Assembly: GCF_021134715.1 (NCBI RefSeq)
Contig: NC_060025.1
Coordinates: forward strand, 5,270,001 to 5,334,000
From: Daphnia pulex
Lineage: Eukaryota; Arthropoda; Branchiopoda; Diplostraca; Daphniidae
Direction: 5' to 3'
DNA length: 64,000 nucleotides
The notes under the pieces are model-generated. The model was not told where the DNA came from, ran no database searches, and saw only the letters and a program-made list of their open reading frames with translations. The position numbers were made by a program, and so were the translations under genes. Of this stretch, positions 22,347-33,736 are shown one piece after another. Positions within the stretch are counted from its first letter, which is position 1; every line of letters begins with the position of its first letter.

Positions 22347-22860
22347 TTAACGGATTTCGTATCTAGGTGCGGACTTATTCCCGGGCCCCCTGACGGTTTC
22401 TGTTGGAATACTTTCTGTTGGATGAGCAGCGTGCTCGAAGGAGTCGGCTACAATTAGGCGGCGACGGAGAAATCGGAGATTCCGCCACAGCACGCTTCCG
22501 CTCGGGAATTTAACATGGTACGACCACAAAAAACCCACAAAAATTCTAACAGCATTCTACAGCTTTGAATTGGGATATTGAATCCGCACTACTGAACCGA
22601 TGGGAGGTGGGGATAAGCGACTTGCAGACTCGCTGTAACGCTCCTTTGCGACATCGTTGATTGCCGCCTCACGATCACGTGCTACTATGTGCTCTTTCGT
22701 CATCATAGTCTTTTTGTGATGACTAGCGAGTCGCTCTTGACATGTCACGCATCCTTCGATGAGGGTCATGATATCGTTGCTGATACCCAGCCAGAATTCT
22801 AATTACCACGCCCGTCGCTTTGTCCGTAAAATCCCTTAATGGGCGGCGTGCAATTGTGAT
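22347..22860 (-). pseudogene. Ty3/gypsy integrase scrap (zinc module and C-terminal end)
   Basis: From about 22850 downwards the minus strand reads HAAH then GILRTKRRA and FWLGISNDIMTLIEGCVTCQE, which together form the H2C2 zinc module of gypsy integrases. The frame 22769-22557 then jumps to SPPPIGSVVRIQYPNSKL, and 22538-22347 contains LWRNLRFLRRR. Both resemble the extreme C-terminal part of gypsy Pol. The catalytic DDE core between them is deleted. Confidence 0.6.
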
Positions 22861-22969
22861 ATTATCCATAAATGACAGCTGGCTATTGATTGTGAACGCT
22901 TTCGAGATTCATAATTTCATGACGTCTGCAGTCGACGTTTAGGACCCTGCGATCAGAGTAAACACCGAC

Positions 22970-23172
22970 ATGCATTGGGAATATACTGAGGAAACATCAA
23001 AAGGCATTATGTACAGCAAAATTCTGAGCAACTATTTTATAGACGAGAAGGATGAACGAAGTCCTGTTAAAATCAGTGCCGTAATTCACCACCATATGGC
23101 TATTATGCGTTCAGCTATGGAAGCTGATTCTGAACTACATAGGATGGAGGATTGTGAAATGAATTCGTCAGG
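22970..23172 (+). CDS. Possible coding exon of unknown origin with splice donor
   Basis: An open frame MHWEYTEETSKGIM to MNSSG ends at a good donor (TCAG|GTAAGT at 23172). It is rich in Glu, Asp, His and Met and matches no family I know. No downstream exon could be joined with confidence. It could be a captured gene piece or transposon exon. Confidence 0.2.
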
Positions 23173-23229
23173 TAAGTTTTTTGTTTGTTATTGTGTTTAT
23201 ACCTTTCTCTATGCATGTAATCTTTAGCT

Positions 23230-24230
23230 AATCTTTTATGTCCATTCTCTGTAATAGAATTTATCAATAGCAGCAGTAGTCGTTGGGCTGTTACAACTGA
23301 AAAAAAATTTTCCAGTGAATATGTCACGTAAATATAATTGTGTTAAGATTTTTATATTCGTTATCTCTACTCGTGTTATCAGTAGACTAATTCTTTATTC
23401 CCATTGTGTAAAATAGACTACAGAAACAGCAGCAGGGGCCATTAGCTGACAACTGACAACACAAATGAATGCAGAGTTGTAGAGACTTCTATTCATTCCA
23501 CATCTTACCATTAGTAACTATTTATTTCCCTTTTATCTGTAATATATGAAATCAACAGGGGTGAAATTCTGAACGAAAGTTTAAGTCAGTAGTCAGTTTT
23601 TGTACTTAACTTTGATTTTCGTACTTAAATTAATGATTTTCTTTCGTACTAAACTGATTTTCTCACTTTTAAGTCCAAAAACGAGATTCTCAACCAAAAT
23701 TGTTGTAAGTCCAGATGTTTTTACTCTAATTCTTACTTTACTTTCTGGAAAGTGTAATCCAAAATTTTTTGGATTAACGACCTCTAAGTTTGGCTTTGCA
23801 GTGCAAATAATTGATTGTAGTAGGGCTAAATTTAATAATTTTTAGCAGACGAATGTCAAAATTGTTTGATAAAACAAATATGTTGAGCTCTAGCAGCAAC
23901 ACAGAATCGAGTGACTAGTGATTCTGAATGATATAAATGTGGTTCTTTATGAAAATAGAAGCGATAGTGAAGATAGTGTTCGACGTCAAGACGTTAGAAG
24001 AACGAAAGGTGATAGAATGCAACCCATTTGTTTGATTCCCTTATTCGTCGCCTAGGTTTTCCATCCATTTTGAAAATTGTATTCATCCCAATGTTCCTGA
24101 ATAATACAACTACAATTGGTCAGTAAAATTAAACAAAAGTTCATGAAAATCATTGGGAGATCATTGATGGTAACTTAGTGGTTAGTTAGTGAAGTAGTTG
24201 GTAAATTTAAAATTTATATCCCATCTTTTC
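23230..24230. other. No gene seen
   Basis: AT-rich sequence with no supported frame. Repeated GTACTTAA-like words around 23600-23680 suggest an old non-autonomous element, but no clear ends were found. Confidence 0.4.
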
Positions 24231-24239
24231 AAAATGAAA

Positions 24240-25811
24240 CCGGAAGAATAATTAAATGTATCCACACAGATAATGGCACCGAGTACAGAGGACAACACTG
24301 GGTCTGTGTAGATGAGTTGGGCATCAAACGCCAATATACCATCGCATACACCCCACAGCAAAACGGAGTCTCCGAGCGAGACAACAGGACAATACTTGAA
24401 GCAGCACGAAGTGCTCTATATGGCAGGAAGCATCCAGTCACCTCTCATGTATTGCTACAACTCTGGGCAGAAGCCATAAATTATGCCGTATACACTCTTA
24501 ACCGCACTCTATCTCGGACTAGGAACGTGACAGCAATTGAAAGATACTCAGCTACTAAACCTAACGTCTCACACATACGTCAATTCGGTATCTCATGTTT
24601 TGTACATGTCATAGATAATAAACGTCAAAAATTGTACCGAAAAGCAGAAAAAGGAATGTTCCTCGGTTACGACATGACCTCAACCGGTTTTCGTGTTCTG
24701 ATCTTGTCTACTTTAAAAGTCCTTATAAGCGACGAAGTCAAATTTGAAGAAGATTGAATGGCTGATCAATCCTGAAACTTCAACCTCGTCGTCGTTACCA
24801 GATTTCCCCTTCGCAAAGCAGTCAACATTCACCCTGGATGGTGATTTAGGCGACCGTCTAACAGCTGAAGTCTCCACTACCCATCACAAACCCTCCAGCT
24901 GCCAAACCTCAGGTCACAAAGCAGCCAATTCCCCCATCACTTGGCGAGCACTCAGTCGATCCCTTGCCCCTCACTGAATTACAACGCGCGAATCGCACAG
25001 CGCGAAATCAACGGAGTTGACATTCACACGTTGAATCAACACGATTTAAAAAAGAACATACAACCGGGTAACGACGATCTAGACAACGTCACGACGCCCA
25101 TCGAACGACGATACCCACTCAGAAACCGGAAGCCGAAAATAATTCAGTCGATGACTTCAATGGATTTTGGTGAGCAGTCTTCCGAGCCAGGCTCTTTCCG
25201 AGAAGCAATGGAGTCTCGTGAAGCTTTCCTATGGTCCAAGAAGAATATGACTCCCATATCCGTAACGGGACGTGGCAACTGGTTACTTTGCCACCTGGTC
25301 GTACGCATATTGGCAAGGTGAAACCCGGGCATCTAGAAACTCCTACACGCTACAAGTTGCGCTTCGTAGCAAAAGGCTATTCTCAAGTTAAAGGTATTGA
25401 TTTTAATGAGTACGCTTTATATGCACCAGTAGTAGGATACACCTCACATCGTATCATTTGTCCCTATGTTCAATATTCGACCTCGAAATGGCACAACTAG
25501 ACATAAAAACAGCCTTTTTAAAAGTTCTAGTGTAGGAAGATATTTACATTGAACAGCCAGAGGGCTTCACCACACCAGAAAGTGAGCACCTCGTTGGAAG
25601 ATTGGTGAAGTGCATCTACGGACTTAAACAAGCCCCACAGGTTTGGAACGAGAAGTTCAACGATTTCCTGATTCTGTTTATCTTTACCTGTAGCAAGCAT
25701 GACCCATGTGTTTACTTTAGACGAAGAGAAACAGAAATTCTCATAATGGCTATCTGGGTCGACGACGGCCTCATTTGCAGTAATAATAAGACAGCGATGG
25801 TTGTAAGATAG
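24240..25811 (+). pseudogene. Copia retrotransposon pol: integrase and 5' part of reverse transcriptase
   Basis: Integrase core: CIHTDNGTEYRGQHW (second Asp), TPQQNGVSERDNRTILEAAR (catalytic Glu region), then FGISCFVHV to 24757. The linker 24944-25160 holds RRYPLRNRKPK. RT begins near 25165 with SFREAMESREAFLW, then NGTWQLVTLPPGR, RYKLRFVAKGYSQVKGIDF, and after a stop at 25500 the blocks QLDIKTAFLK, VKCIYGLKQAPQVWNEKF and IWVDDGL (catalytic VDD, about 25765). Frameshifts at 24750, 25240 and 25500 and the TAG at 25533 disable it. It ends at 25811 before the RT is complete. It differs in sequence from the copia pieces at 8.6 and 19.8 kb. Confidence 0.88.
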
Positions 25812-25918
25812 GAGGTTTGTATCTCTGATTCAATTTCTGAATCGAATATGATAAAAATAGACTATTATAATAATTAATTGCATAACAGGGCGTCATTGAC
25901 ATCGAAGCAGTTTATTAA

Positions 25919-26550
25919 TTGCTCAATGGTCAAGCGAGGGATGTGTTTGAGCACATGTTGGGTAGGCTGCCAGATGAAAATGCAATTAATGACCTTATCC
26001 AAAGGGCTGATAAGTCGTCGTCAAATAACAGGTATATATTATTTATTCAGCAACGATTTTTAAACAAAATTCATACAAACATTGGTTCTTTATTTAGTTA
26101 TATGGTGGGTGAGAAGAGTAACAATGGAGATGGGATAGAATTATCTGCTGATGATGATGAAGAAGAAGAAGTTCGTCTAACTATTAACAACGCTCGTAGG
26201 TCAACACTCAGCCGGAAGACTTATTCAATTTACGGGACAGAAAGAATACGCAAAAGGGTCCATCTAGCGCCGTTTCCGTTTATTCTGGTGTCGCTGACTC
26301 GCCCCTTCATTCTACTTTGAATAAAATTTTGAATCGCAATTCCAAAACCATCAGAGAGACCAAGAAAACTACGCAATTCGAGCCTTGTTCTACAAGTGAG
26401 ACGGCTGGCCACGCCCACATGATAGAGATACGCTTACGATTACTCTCTGCTACCATGGAGTTGCGTTACAAGTTGAACAATCCAATGACTGCTGCCAAAA
26501 TCCCAAAAGACATACAAGACATTATCTTTGATCCTTATGACAACATTTGA
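25919..26550 (+). CDS. Unknown ORF pair, candidate Harbinger 2 companion gene
   Basis: Two overlapping frames (25919-26320 and 26317-26550) have an acidic segment (SADDDEEEEVRL) and a basic, helix-prone tail. The N-terminal part (ARDVFEHMLGRLPDENAI) lacks an obvious Myb signature. Position and orientation, convergent with the Harbinger 2 transposase, mirror the layout of the Myb-like gene of Harbinger 1. The companion role is inferred from that layout only. Confidence 0.25.
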
Positions 26551-26859
26551 ATATCATTATTGTCTATTTTGTCCGCAGTGTGATGTGTGCAAATACAATT
26601 AATGATCGGCAAGATCAATAACGAAAAAAACAAACATTGGCCAAATAAGTTTTGAGCAATTCTTTGTCTTTTTGCTTTGCCCAACTGACTAGCTCGAGCT
26701 TCAGATACTGACTGGGCAGGATGGAAGTGAGCGACCTCACCTCACACCTCATCTATCTCATCCAATTCAAGATCATCAAATGGAATTTTCCTATCAATCG
26801 CTATTTTGTGTAATACACAACAAGCGACCGAAGTCTTGCAATGATATTGTCACGTTCAG

Positions 26860-27945
26860 CCTGTTTTGTGTGATCTAATTACGTTTCCTATTATTCTATT
26901 GTGCATGCCCGGTGACTTCTAGATGGTGTTGGTTGCTTGGCTGCTTAGTTAAACCAGATTCATCTTTCTTTTATTTCAGAGTTCGCCTCCTGTTGTCCGG
27001 TCCTGTCGCAAGCTAATTTGCTCTGTGCTTTTGCGTGCGTGTTTACAATCTTCGCACTTTTACAGTGTGTGTTGCTTACGTTAGTTTAAACCCACTTGGA
27101 CCATCGGAGTAGTTGGTTTAGAATAGTGTAGACAGATGGTGTGATTCACTGCCCCATAATGTGCCAGTGTCGACGGCCAGCGTCTCAGTGATTTACATTG
27201 TAGTGCCACGTTCAGCAAGTGTATTAGTTGCAATTTTGAATTTGCCCGTGACAATATTAAGATGATTTAATAAATGTGTAAAGATAATTCGACACCAAGA
27301 GTAACTGGAAGTCCCAATTCTAAAGCCGACGACGGTCGTAGGCTACGACAAAGAGAGAAAGTAGGGAAGGTCGGGCCGTCCTAAACCCGAACGCCATTTG
27401 GACGTTGGAAGTGAAAAAAGGTCTGACGTTTTTTTTCTTCTATAAAAGGTGTGGGAAGTACACCTCTTTCAGTTGGACTGTTCCTTCCGAAGACTCTAAT
27501 TATGAACTCCTTGTTGAATCTTACAGTGATTGTGTACTATCACGTGTCTTACTCATTTTTTTAAGAACTTTTGTCAAAGTATAAGTTTTGCCACAGTAGA
27601 TTTTTTGTCAAAGAATCTTTGATTGTGACTAACCTCCGATTAAATACTTCCCCATTTAGGGCTCGTGGGTGAATAGGTGCGGCAAGTGAGCGTTCACCCA
27701 CGGGACTAGCACCGAAAGTTTGACTTAGTTAACTGATTAAGCATTTTCCTAGTTGCATTACTGTTGGCGTTTAATCATCAGAGGAAACCCTTTAGCCAAA
27801 GTAAGAAGAAGGCCCATATGGGCCTATGTTCTGTGTTAATGTTGCCTTCGGTCCCCCCCCCCTCTGCCTAAGTTTTTATAAAATGTGTATCATAAATATG
27901 ACTGAAACATGTGACATAAGAAGAGCACATACCAAGATGCCTTTG
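26860..27945 (+). mobile_element. Insert of about 1.1 kb within Harbinger 2, LTR-like
   Basis: This segment interrupts the transposase reading between the KASWY-like and CKTSVACC blocks. The left boundary is near TGTCACGTTCAG, a plausible LTR start. It contains a canonical TATA/initiator pair (27441-27474), a 14-bp palindrome GGCCCATATGGGCC (27811-27824) and a poly-C tract near 27855. No ORF of note is inside. Exact ends and target duplication could not be fixed, so solo LTR versus another element stays open. Confidence 0.5.
27441..27474 (+). promoter_or_regulatory. TATA box plus initiator core promoter
   Basis: TATAAAAGG at 27441-27449 and an arthropod-type initiator TCAGTT at 27469-27474, with the initiator A (27471) 30 bp from the TATA start. 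This is the textbook spacing. It lies inside the LTR-like insert and would drive transcription rightward. Confidence 0.6.
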
Positions 27946-28960
27946 TGAGGCTCATTCTAATTTCTCTATGCAGCACATTAAAGCGCTTTTTGAGCACCCC
28001 AAATGCCCTCTCGATTGTGCATCTAGTTGACTTGTGAGAACGATTGAATCAATTAGACATTAATTTACCGGGAATGTATGAAAATCAAATCAAATTATTA
28101 TGATTATAATTTATTTTCCTCTCCTCGCCTCACCTCATATCGCTGATTAGGGTCCGAATAAGGAGTAGGACTAAGAAGAAATAGTTGGTGTTGGAATATC
28201 CACTGTCTCCCAACAGAAAAGACTCTCCAAATCGACCAGACTTAAACTTTTTCCCAATTATACTGCTTTGAATATTGTGGAATCATGGCAATACCCTGGT
28301 TTGGTCGCAAATACACCGAGGAAACGATTATTGGCATCACAAATAGCCTGAATATGAGATGAAAAATAGTCAAAATAACATACGAAAATCTATATGAAGG
28401 CCATAAATTTAACTGGACATTCAGAGAATGATAGTTCTTGCGGTAGACATAAGCTTTCTTGTGATTTTTGGGCTTCACAATCCTTATGTCCGTGCCGTCT
28501 ATACAGCCAACAACACCGGCCATCCGAGCGGTCTCATAAAAATCTCTTTTAAACTATTGAAATAAAAAAATCAATCAGTAAACATAAACATACAATTATA
28601 TCAAAAACAATAATAACATACCGCCGCAAGAAGGTCAGCTGGAAATGTAATCTTACTTTTGATATCATAGCTAGTGCCAATGAAACAATGGTTATTGAGC
28701 GACAAACTAATGGTTGGCTGTAGCGTAACACATTGCCAACCACACTTTGAAAGATGCCTGTGGCATAGAATTGCAATGTTATTAATACCATATCAATTGG
28801 TTATAATTAGGTTTTTTTCTTTGTAAACTAATTATTGATTATCTCTTATTTCACGTTGGTTTACTTGGATGGTTTAGAAATGGTTTTCCCAAGTAACCAA
28901 GGTGCAGAAGCTTCATTACCTTGAATTAACTACTTCACTACTTTGATAAATACCGCTAAC

Positions 28961-31186
28961 ATGTCTATGTGCCAGTGTCGCGTAAATTCGTGTTCCACAT
29001 GCAACCGTTTTTCGAGGTGCCAGTTTGACCACGATGGGCTTTCTATTGAAGCAAAAATTAGTCATAAAAGAGGCGGATTAAGAACTAAGGATGGCAGCTC
29101 TGATTCGCCAAGAAAGAAAATCAGAATGTTATACCTTCAAATAGCGTTCCGCGCCGCAAAAAACCCGTTTTGCTGTCCGGCAAAGAAGGAAGTGTAGTGG
29201 ATGACTTGACTGATGTGGATAACGTTAGCCCAATGAGAGCAATAACTTCCTTATGTGCTGATTTGTTTGCTGCATTTCAATTTAGTAAAAGTTCGTCCTT
29301 GAGAAATTCGTTATCGGCAGCCGATCAAAGATCCGGCATAACTAACTTTGAAGAAGATTCTACAGTATATAATCACATGGAAGTTAGCGTTGCCAAGATA
29401 TACAAATTTATCATTTAAAAAATAGCTGTTCTTCTCTGTGGTCCAGCAGCACAAGCGTCGATTACTAAATCAATCACCAAGTTGAGTGACCAATCGCAAA
29501 ATGTCTTCAGACTTCCACTTATTCACAATATTGTCCGTTCTAAAAAGTCAAAGCGGAGCAGCATACGGCGAGGGCATATCTTTGCGGCTCAAACTGAAAA
29601 GAAGAAATCGTGCAACTAAAAGATTTGCAGGCGATTTCAAATTGGGGACTCGCACATTTCAACAGGGAGTGAAAGACTTTTATAAAGTGACGAGGGGGGT
29701 GCCTTCCAAGATTTAATCGGGGTATAGGGCGTATCAACCACACGACTGCTGATTTGACTATTTCGTTTATTTTGAACCAAGACAACGAATGTTACACGTC
29801 CTGGGGAACAAAGACTACCGTAGTTGATGGTGTCGCGCGTGTATTTCTTTATGCGAAAAATTTCTCGCACACATATGTAGGAAAATTATGTAAAAAGTGC
29901 TATGATTAAAAATCCGAAAGAAAAGCAACTGAAAAGATTATCTTTTTTAAAATTTAGTATCTGCTTTGGCACTACGATGCAAATTGCATAAGGCAGTAGA
30001 CTACGTTCCGTATTTTTTATTAATGACCACTTAACCGTTATTTATAAATTAATTGACGCATATTCTGACCCTGGCGAAGAAAAGAGGAAATTACTATGCG
30101 AGGTTGAATCTGCACACCGGTATTTTGAATATGGTTTTCACGGAGACAAAAACGACTGCATCGCCCATAGGGTATCGTTTGCGCTCGGTGGCGAAGACGA
30201 ACCAATTGATCCGACTGCAACGTGCAGTAATTGTCGACATCTGTTTTACATATTTCAATTTCTGAAGGAATTCATCATAAACTCGACTGTCCCTCAAAAC
30301 TCAGTAGTAACTAGATGGCAGTCTAAGGAAAGCTCAGTTAAATCTGGGTCACCGGCTTTGAATGCTGAATCAGCAGACTGCTATTCGTAAAATGCACACC
30401 GAAATGGAGCGTGATTGGTTACATAATGGATTTTCTAACGAGTGTGTTGTTTTAATTGATAATAAAATGAAGTTCGAGCCGGTATACTTCCGCCAGAAAA
30501 CTGCAGATCATTACGGTAAAAGAGGAATAAGCTGACATGGCTCATCTGTGATTAAATTTTATACATCTGTTCTCGTCAATGGTGTCCAAACTACCGTTCC
30601 CAATAAAATCTACACGGACCATGTAGTTGAAAATTAAAGCAAGCATGATGTGACCACGGTCTACCAGGAGAGGTAGACTAACGCCCTATCCTTCTGATCA
30701 GCCGGAATCAGCGTAGCTTGGTCACAACTCTTCAATGCTGCCATTGCCGCCAATTGCCGCTCGCGGCTTAGGGTGGAATTCCCCGAATACATAGAAGGAG
30801 GGGGGAGAGGGAGACTGTGCAACACACAACAGCTGGTGACCAAGCTACGGCCGCGATCCAAGCGGCATTTTAAGGAACCTTCTAAGTCCCTTGATTATTC
30901 TGCTGCCATGGCGTTAGTCTACCTCTCCTGGTAGACCGTGATGTGACGTTAGTGATATCTATTCTCGAAGCAGTGATTATAGCAATTAAGAAAGTATTTC
31001 CGAACATAACTACTATATCTCTACAGTCAGATAACGCTAGTTGTTATCAAAACTGTTCTATTGATGATCATTCCATACCTAGGTTTTGCCCATTCTTTAT
31101 GTCGTTACATAAGCACCAAAACTCAGGACGGCAAGTCAGTCCTCGATGACTATTTCACAAGAAGTACGCAAGTAGTTTACGAATAA
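28961..31186 (+). pseudogene. Transposase-like gene of unnamed family, decayed and interrupted by a MITE
   Basis: Scattered frames on one strand read as one gene. A Cys-rich N-terminus (MCQCRVNSCSTCNRFSRC) is followed by a basic Arg/Lys stretch and, in another frame, by acidic and Ser-rich sequence to about 29415. Further pieces lie at 29.5-30.3 kb, including a CSNCRHLF Cys pair. A well-preserved core at 30378-30650 contains ECVVLIDNKMKF, YFRQKTADHYGKRGIS and TVPNKIYTDHVV. The core resumes after the MITE with ISILEAVIIAIKKVFP, LQSDNASCYQNC and, in a new frame, TKTQDGKSVLDDYF, ending at TAA 31184. I recall similar 'GKRGxSWHG ... QSDNASCYQN ... TQDGKSVLD' proteins as multicopy genes in invertebrates, with an Asp-rich nuclease-like look, but cannot name the family. 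At least four stops are present, including TGA in place of the expected Trp at about 30531. Confidence 0.55.
30655..30940. mobile_element. MITE with perfect 31-bp terminal inverted repeats, 286 bp
   Basis: The left end 30655-30685 (CACGGTCTACCAGGAGAGGT...) and right end 30910-30940 are perfect reverse complements over 31 bp. Target duplication ATGTGAC flanks both sides (30648-30654 and 30941-30947). Excising the element plus one duplication restores the reading of the surrounding transposase-like gene. A second, subterminal inverted repeat of 14 bp (30712-30725 and 30836-30849, CGTAGCTTGGTCAC) strengthens folding. There is no coding capacity. The 7-bp duplication (8 bp if the terminal C/G is ambiguous) would suit a hAT-like or similar mobiliser. 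The perfect ends imply recent insertion. Confidence 0.93.
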
Positions 31187-31640
31187 TAATAAAAAAATAA
31201 TTATGATCTACAGCTTCCTATTGAGAATGGTATTTATATCATGAAATGATGCCGTCACCCCAAGCCAACTGGTTACTACTTTTAAATATTTCGGAGGATT
31301 GTAGAATTCATTATGCAGAATAGAGAGTATTTTAATTTTGAAAAAAAACACGCAAATCCGGAGTAGAAAACTGGATAGGCCTGAATTTTTCAGATTTTTA
31401 GGTCCCTAAGCGAAATGGGGAAAAATGGGGGTTCCAGGAATTCGGTACGTTCGAGTGTTCGATCACTTATTAAAATGTTTTTCGTTTGAAAAATTGTTTT
31501 TGCTCTTTTTGCCGAATTAGTTATTCTTGTCACTCTATCAACCATTTAAAGTAATAATGTTTTAAAAGAGTCCAAGTGCTAAGTTCTATAGAGTGGTTCG
31601 AGGTTGCCATCTTGACTTGGTATTATGCTGCACCTTTGGT

Positions 31641-31834
31641 GCAACCACAATCCCAAAACAATGGTATTTTGGGGTTCTTTCCGTTAAACAGTTAATGAAG
31701 AGAAAAATAGAGTGGGGAAGAATTGGGTCGTTCCTTCTTTTTTTCACTCACCTTTGTCCTTCCGTTCGTCACTTTTCTTCCCTATCCTTAACGGAAAGAA
31801 CCAAAACATGCCAATGCTTTGGGGATGTGGTTGC
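31641..31834. mobile_element. Imperfect foldback element, about 194 bp
   Basis: Arms of about 47 bp (31641-31687 and 31788-31834) are imperfect inverted repeats, matching at GGTTCTTTCCGTTAA / TTAACGGAAAGAACC and GCAACCACAATCCC / GGGGATGTGGTTGC. About 100 bp separate them. It has MITE-like architecture without a visible target duplication. Confidence 0.65.
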
Positions 31835-31899
31835 TCACGCCTAAAGTTATTAATAATTTCATTGAGATTCAGTAAAAACTGCATAAATAGGAGAGATCC

Positions 31900-33030
31900 C
31901 ACATCGCTTTTCCCCTTCTGCTTCTCTCGGCCGTATCTTTACATCAGAAAGGTACTGCGTAAACTAAATCAGTCTCCTACTTCTTGTCTTTTATATTTTT
32001 AAATAACTAGCCACTTCCGAGATGAGGTTACCTAAAATAAATGTTAGATCCCAATGAATATATTCCGTTTGTGAATTTTATGGTGATTACAACGGGAGAA
32101 GTTCGTTTTGTGATGCTTGATTTACGATAACGCATCCATCGATGATTTTCAAAATAACGAGATAAAAGTAGCAAGAAAAACAAGAAAAAAAGAAGACAAA
32201 ATATAAAAATATATAATAAAACCTACCTTTAAGAATACCCTGTCAAAAATAATTTTCCGTAGGACGAAAAATAGATATAGGTCAATTTTTTTACGATTTT
32301 TTCCAATAAACTGCTATCAGCTGTCCGGAAACTTTGGGTAGTTACTGTATGTTATCAACAATACACTACAAATGAGAACTTAGATAGACCAGATAAACTC
32401 AATGGCTAAACGGACTTGACCTGGTTCCTTTCATCTACCCTCCTTTAAAATATAGTTTAAAATACAGAGATTATTAAACATATTCAATTCTTAAACGCAT
32501 CAGCATTAATTACGTAAACTCTTGCGTTCAAACTAAAAAATCGTCGCTTAATTGAATAAAGAAAGAAATCTGTTCACAAAACCAACCGGCAAATGATCCA
32601 GTGTCTTTTTTCAGCTGTGAATCCGCCCAATATTCTTCACCCCTGAGGTGAAAGAGGCAGAGAAATCCTTCCTATAAATGTTTTTACCACGGAAGAAAAT
32701 TTCTCAGCACTAGACTGTTGACATAACATTCGACGACCTGATTTGAACTGGTTGCGCAAACCGAGCGTTGCTAGGCGACCGGTTGACGGCACAAGGATTT
32801 GTCTGCACCCGGCAACCAATAGCGTGTGTAATAGAACGGCGTGTGCGTCATTGGCCTACGGCTATGATGACTTATCACACCTGTACAGTTTCCGGCACAA
32901 CCCCTTTTCCCTTGCTGCCGACACCGCGTTTTACCCTTCTTAGATTGCATCTCCATGCATAAATTACGCGTCCTCCACGCATATTTCAAACCCCTTTTAC
33001 CCCATTTAAATACTCTTTAAACCTCAATTA
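31900..33030. other. No gene seen; one lone mariner-type terminus
   Basis: No supported frame is present. At 32324-32347 there is a terminus ending AGTTACTG followed by TA. Its reverse complement, CAGTAACTACCCAAAGTTT, resembles the end of the element at 5625-6395. No partner end was found. Confidence 0.4.
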
Positions 33031-33058
33031 AGTGAGTTGACAGAACTGTCAACTCACT
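33031..33058. repeat. 13-bp perfect palindrome arms
   Basis: AGTGAGTTGACAG (33031-33043) and its reverse complement (33046-33058) flank a 2-bp centre. It sits about 75 bp upstream of a TATA-like TATAAAAGG (33132-33140), with AATAAA following at 33351-33356. Together these could be parts of an LTR or a promoter, although no ORF follows. Confidence 0.7.
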
Positions 33059-33736
33059 CGGGGGTGGGTTTTCTATGGGATACCTATTGCTATCGTTTTC
33101 CTTATACTATGTCGCAACCTCACTCTTCTCGTATAAAAGGGTGCGATATTCTTTTCTCTACAAAGCAGATCCTTTTCGTAGTTAGACCGACCGGGTGTAT
33201 CCGATCATCGGTCCAGTTGTTCTCTCTTTTAACAAGTGTTGTGTTGTGTGACTCATTCAACTACATCCGAGTAAAGGTACTGTCTCCTCTTTCATTATTC
33301 TTCCTCTTCATTAGTTATCTTTCCTATCAATTGTATTTTCAGACTATACTAATAAACATTTGCATTGTTGAGTCACGCCTCATATTTTATACGTTCGTTC
33401 CCGTAAGAGACAAGATGCACGCGCCGTGTAGTCTCTTACACGTGGTTCGATCGACGTGACTTGTATCGCTGGTAGAAAAAGGTTGGTTCCCCCTCAACAA
33501 CTTGTGTTTGTCTCTATCGTCTTGATTAAACGTGTGATCCACTGTGTGGGTAACTGGGTATGTTTCAACATCTGTATTACCTGTGGTCAATCTGGATCTT
33601 TGAAATAAAAACTGATGTGTTCTAACACAGACAAAGTAGATAGACTTGATTGACAATTAGTGACGCATCGCCTGGGTATAGCTGACGTCAAAATGCACGA
33701 CTTAAACCCTTTACCCCCCCCCCCCCAATTTAACAA

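Larger units (their letters stand above)
26755..28791 (-). pseudogene. PIF/Harbinger transposase, element 2, split by an insertion
   Basis: N-terminal helices at 28791-28549 (FYATGIFQSVVGNVLRYSQP). The nuclease starts at 28523 with MAGVVGCIDGTDIRIVKPKN (first Asp) to 28414. A 66-bp GT-AG intron (28413-28348) joins to ICDANNRFLGVFATKP and the HDS second-Asp block. FLLGDSGYSN follows near 28215, and the third acidic residue is in CTIERAFGVLKKRF near 28010. The C-terminal block CKTSVACCVLHKIAIDRK is found only at 26840-26770, about 1.1 kb further, so an insertion lies between. A stop at about 28255 and a frameshift after it add to the damage. It belongs to a different subfamily from element 1. 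Confidence 0.85.

Noticed and set aside
30521..30535. TGA in the conserved GKRGIS-HG block as possible selenocysteine
   Set aside because: The expected residue is Trp, other stops occur nearby, and the gene is clearly decayed.
33031..33360. Full LTR at the 33-kb palindrome
   Set aside because: TATA and AATAAA are in the right order, but no second copy, target duplication or coding region supports it.
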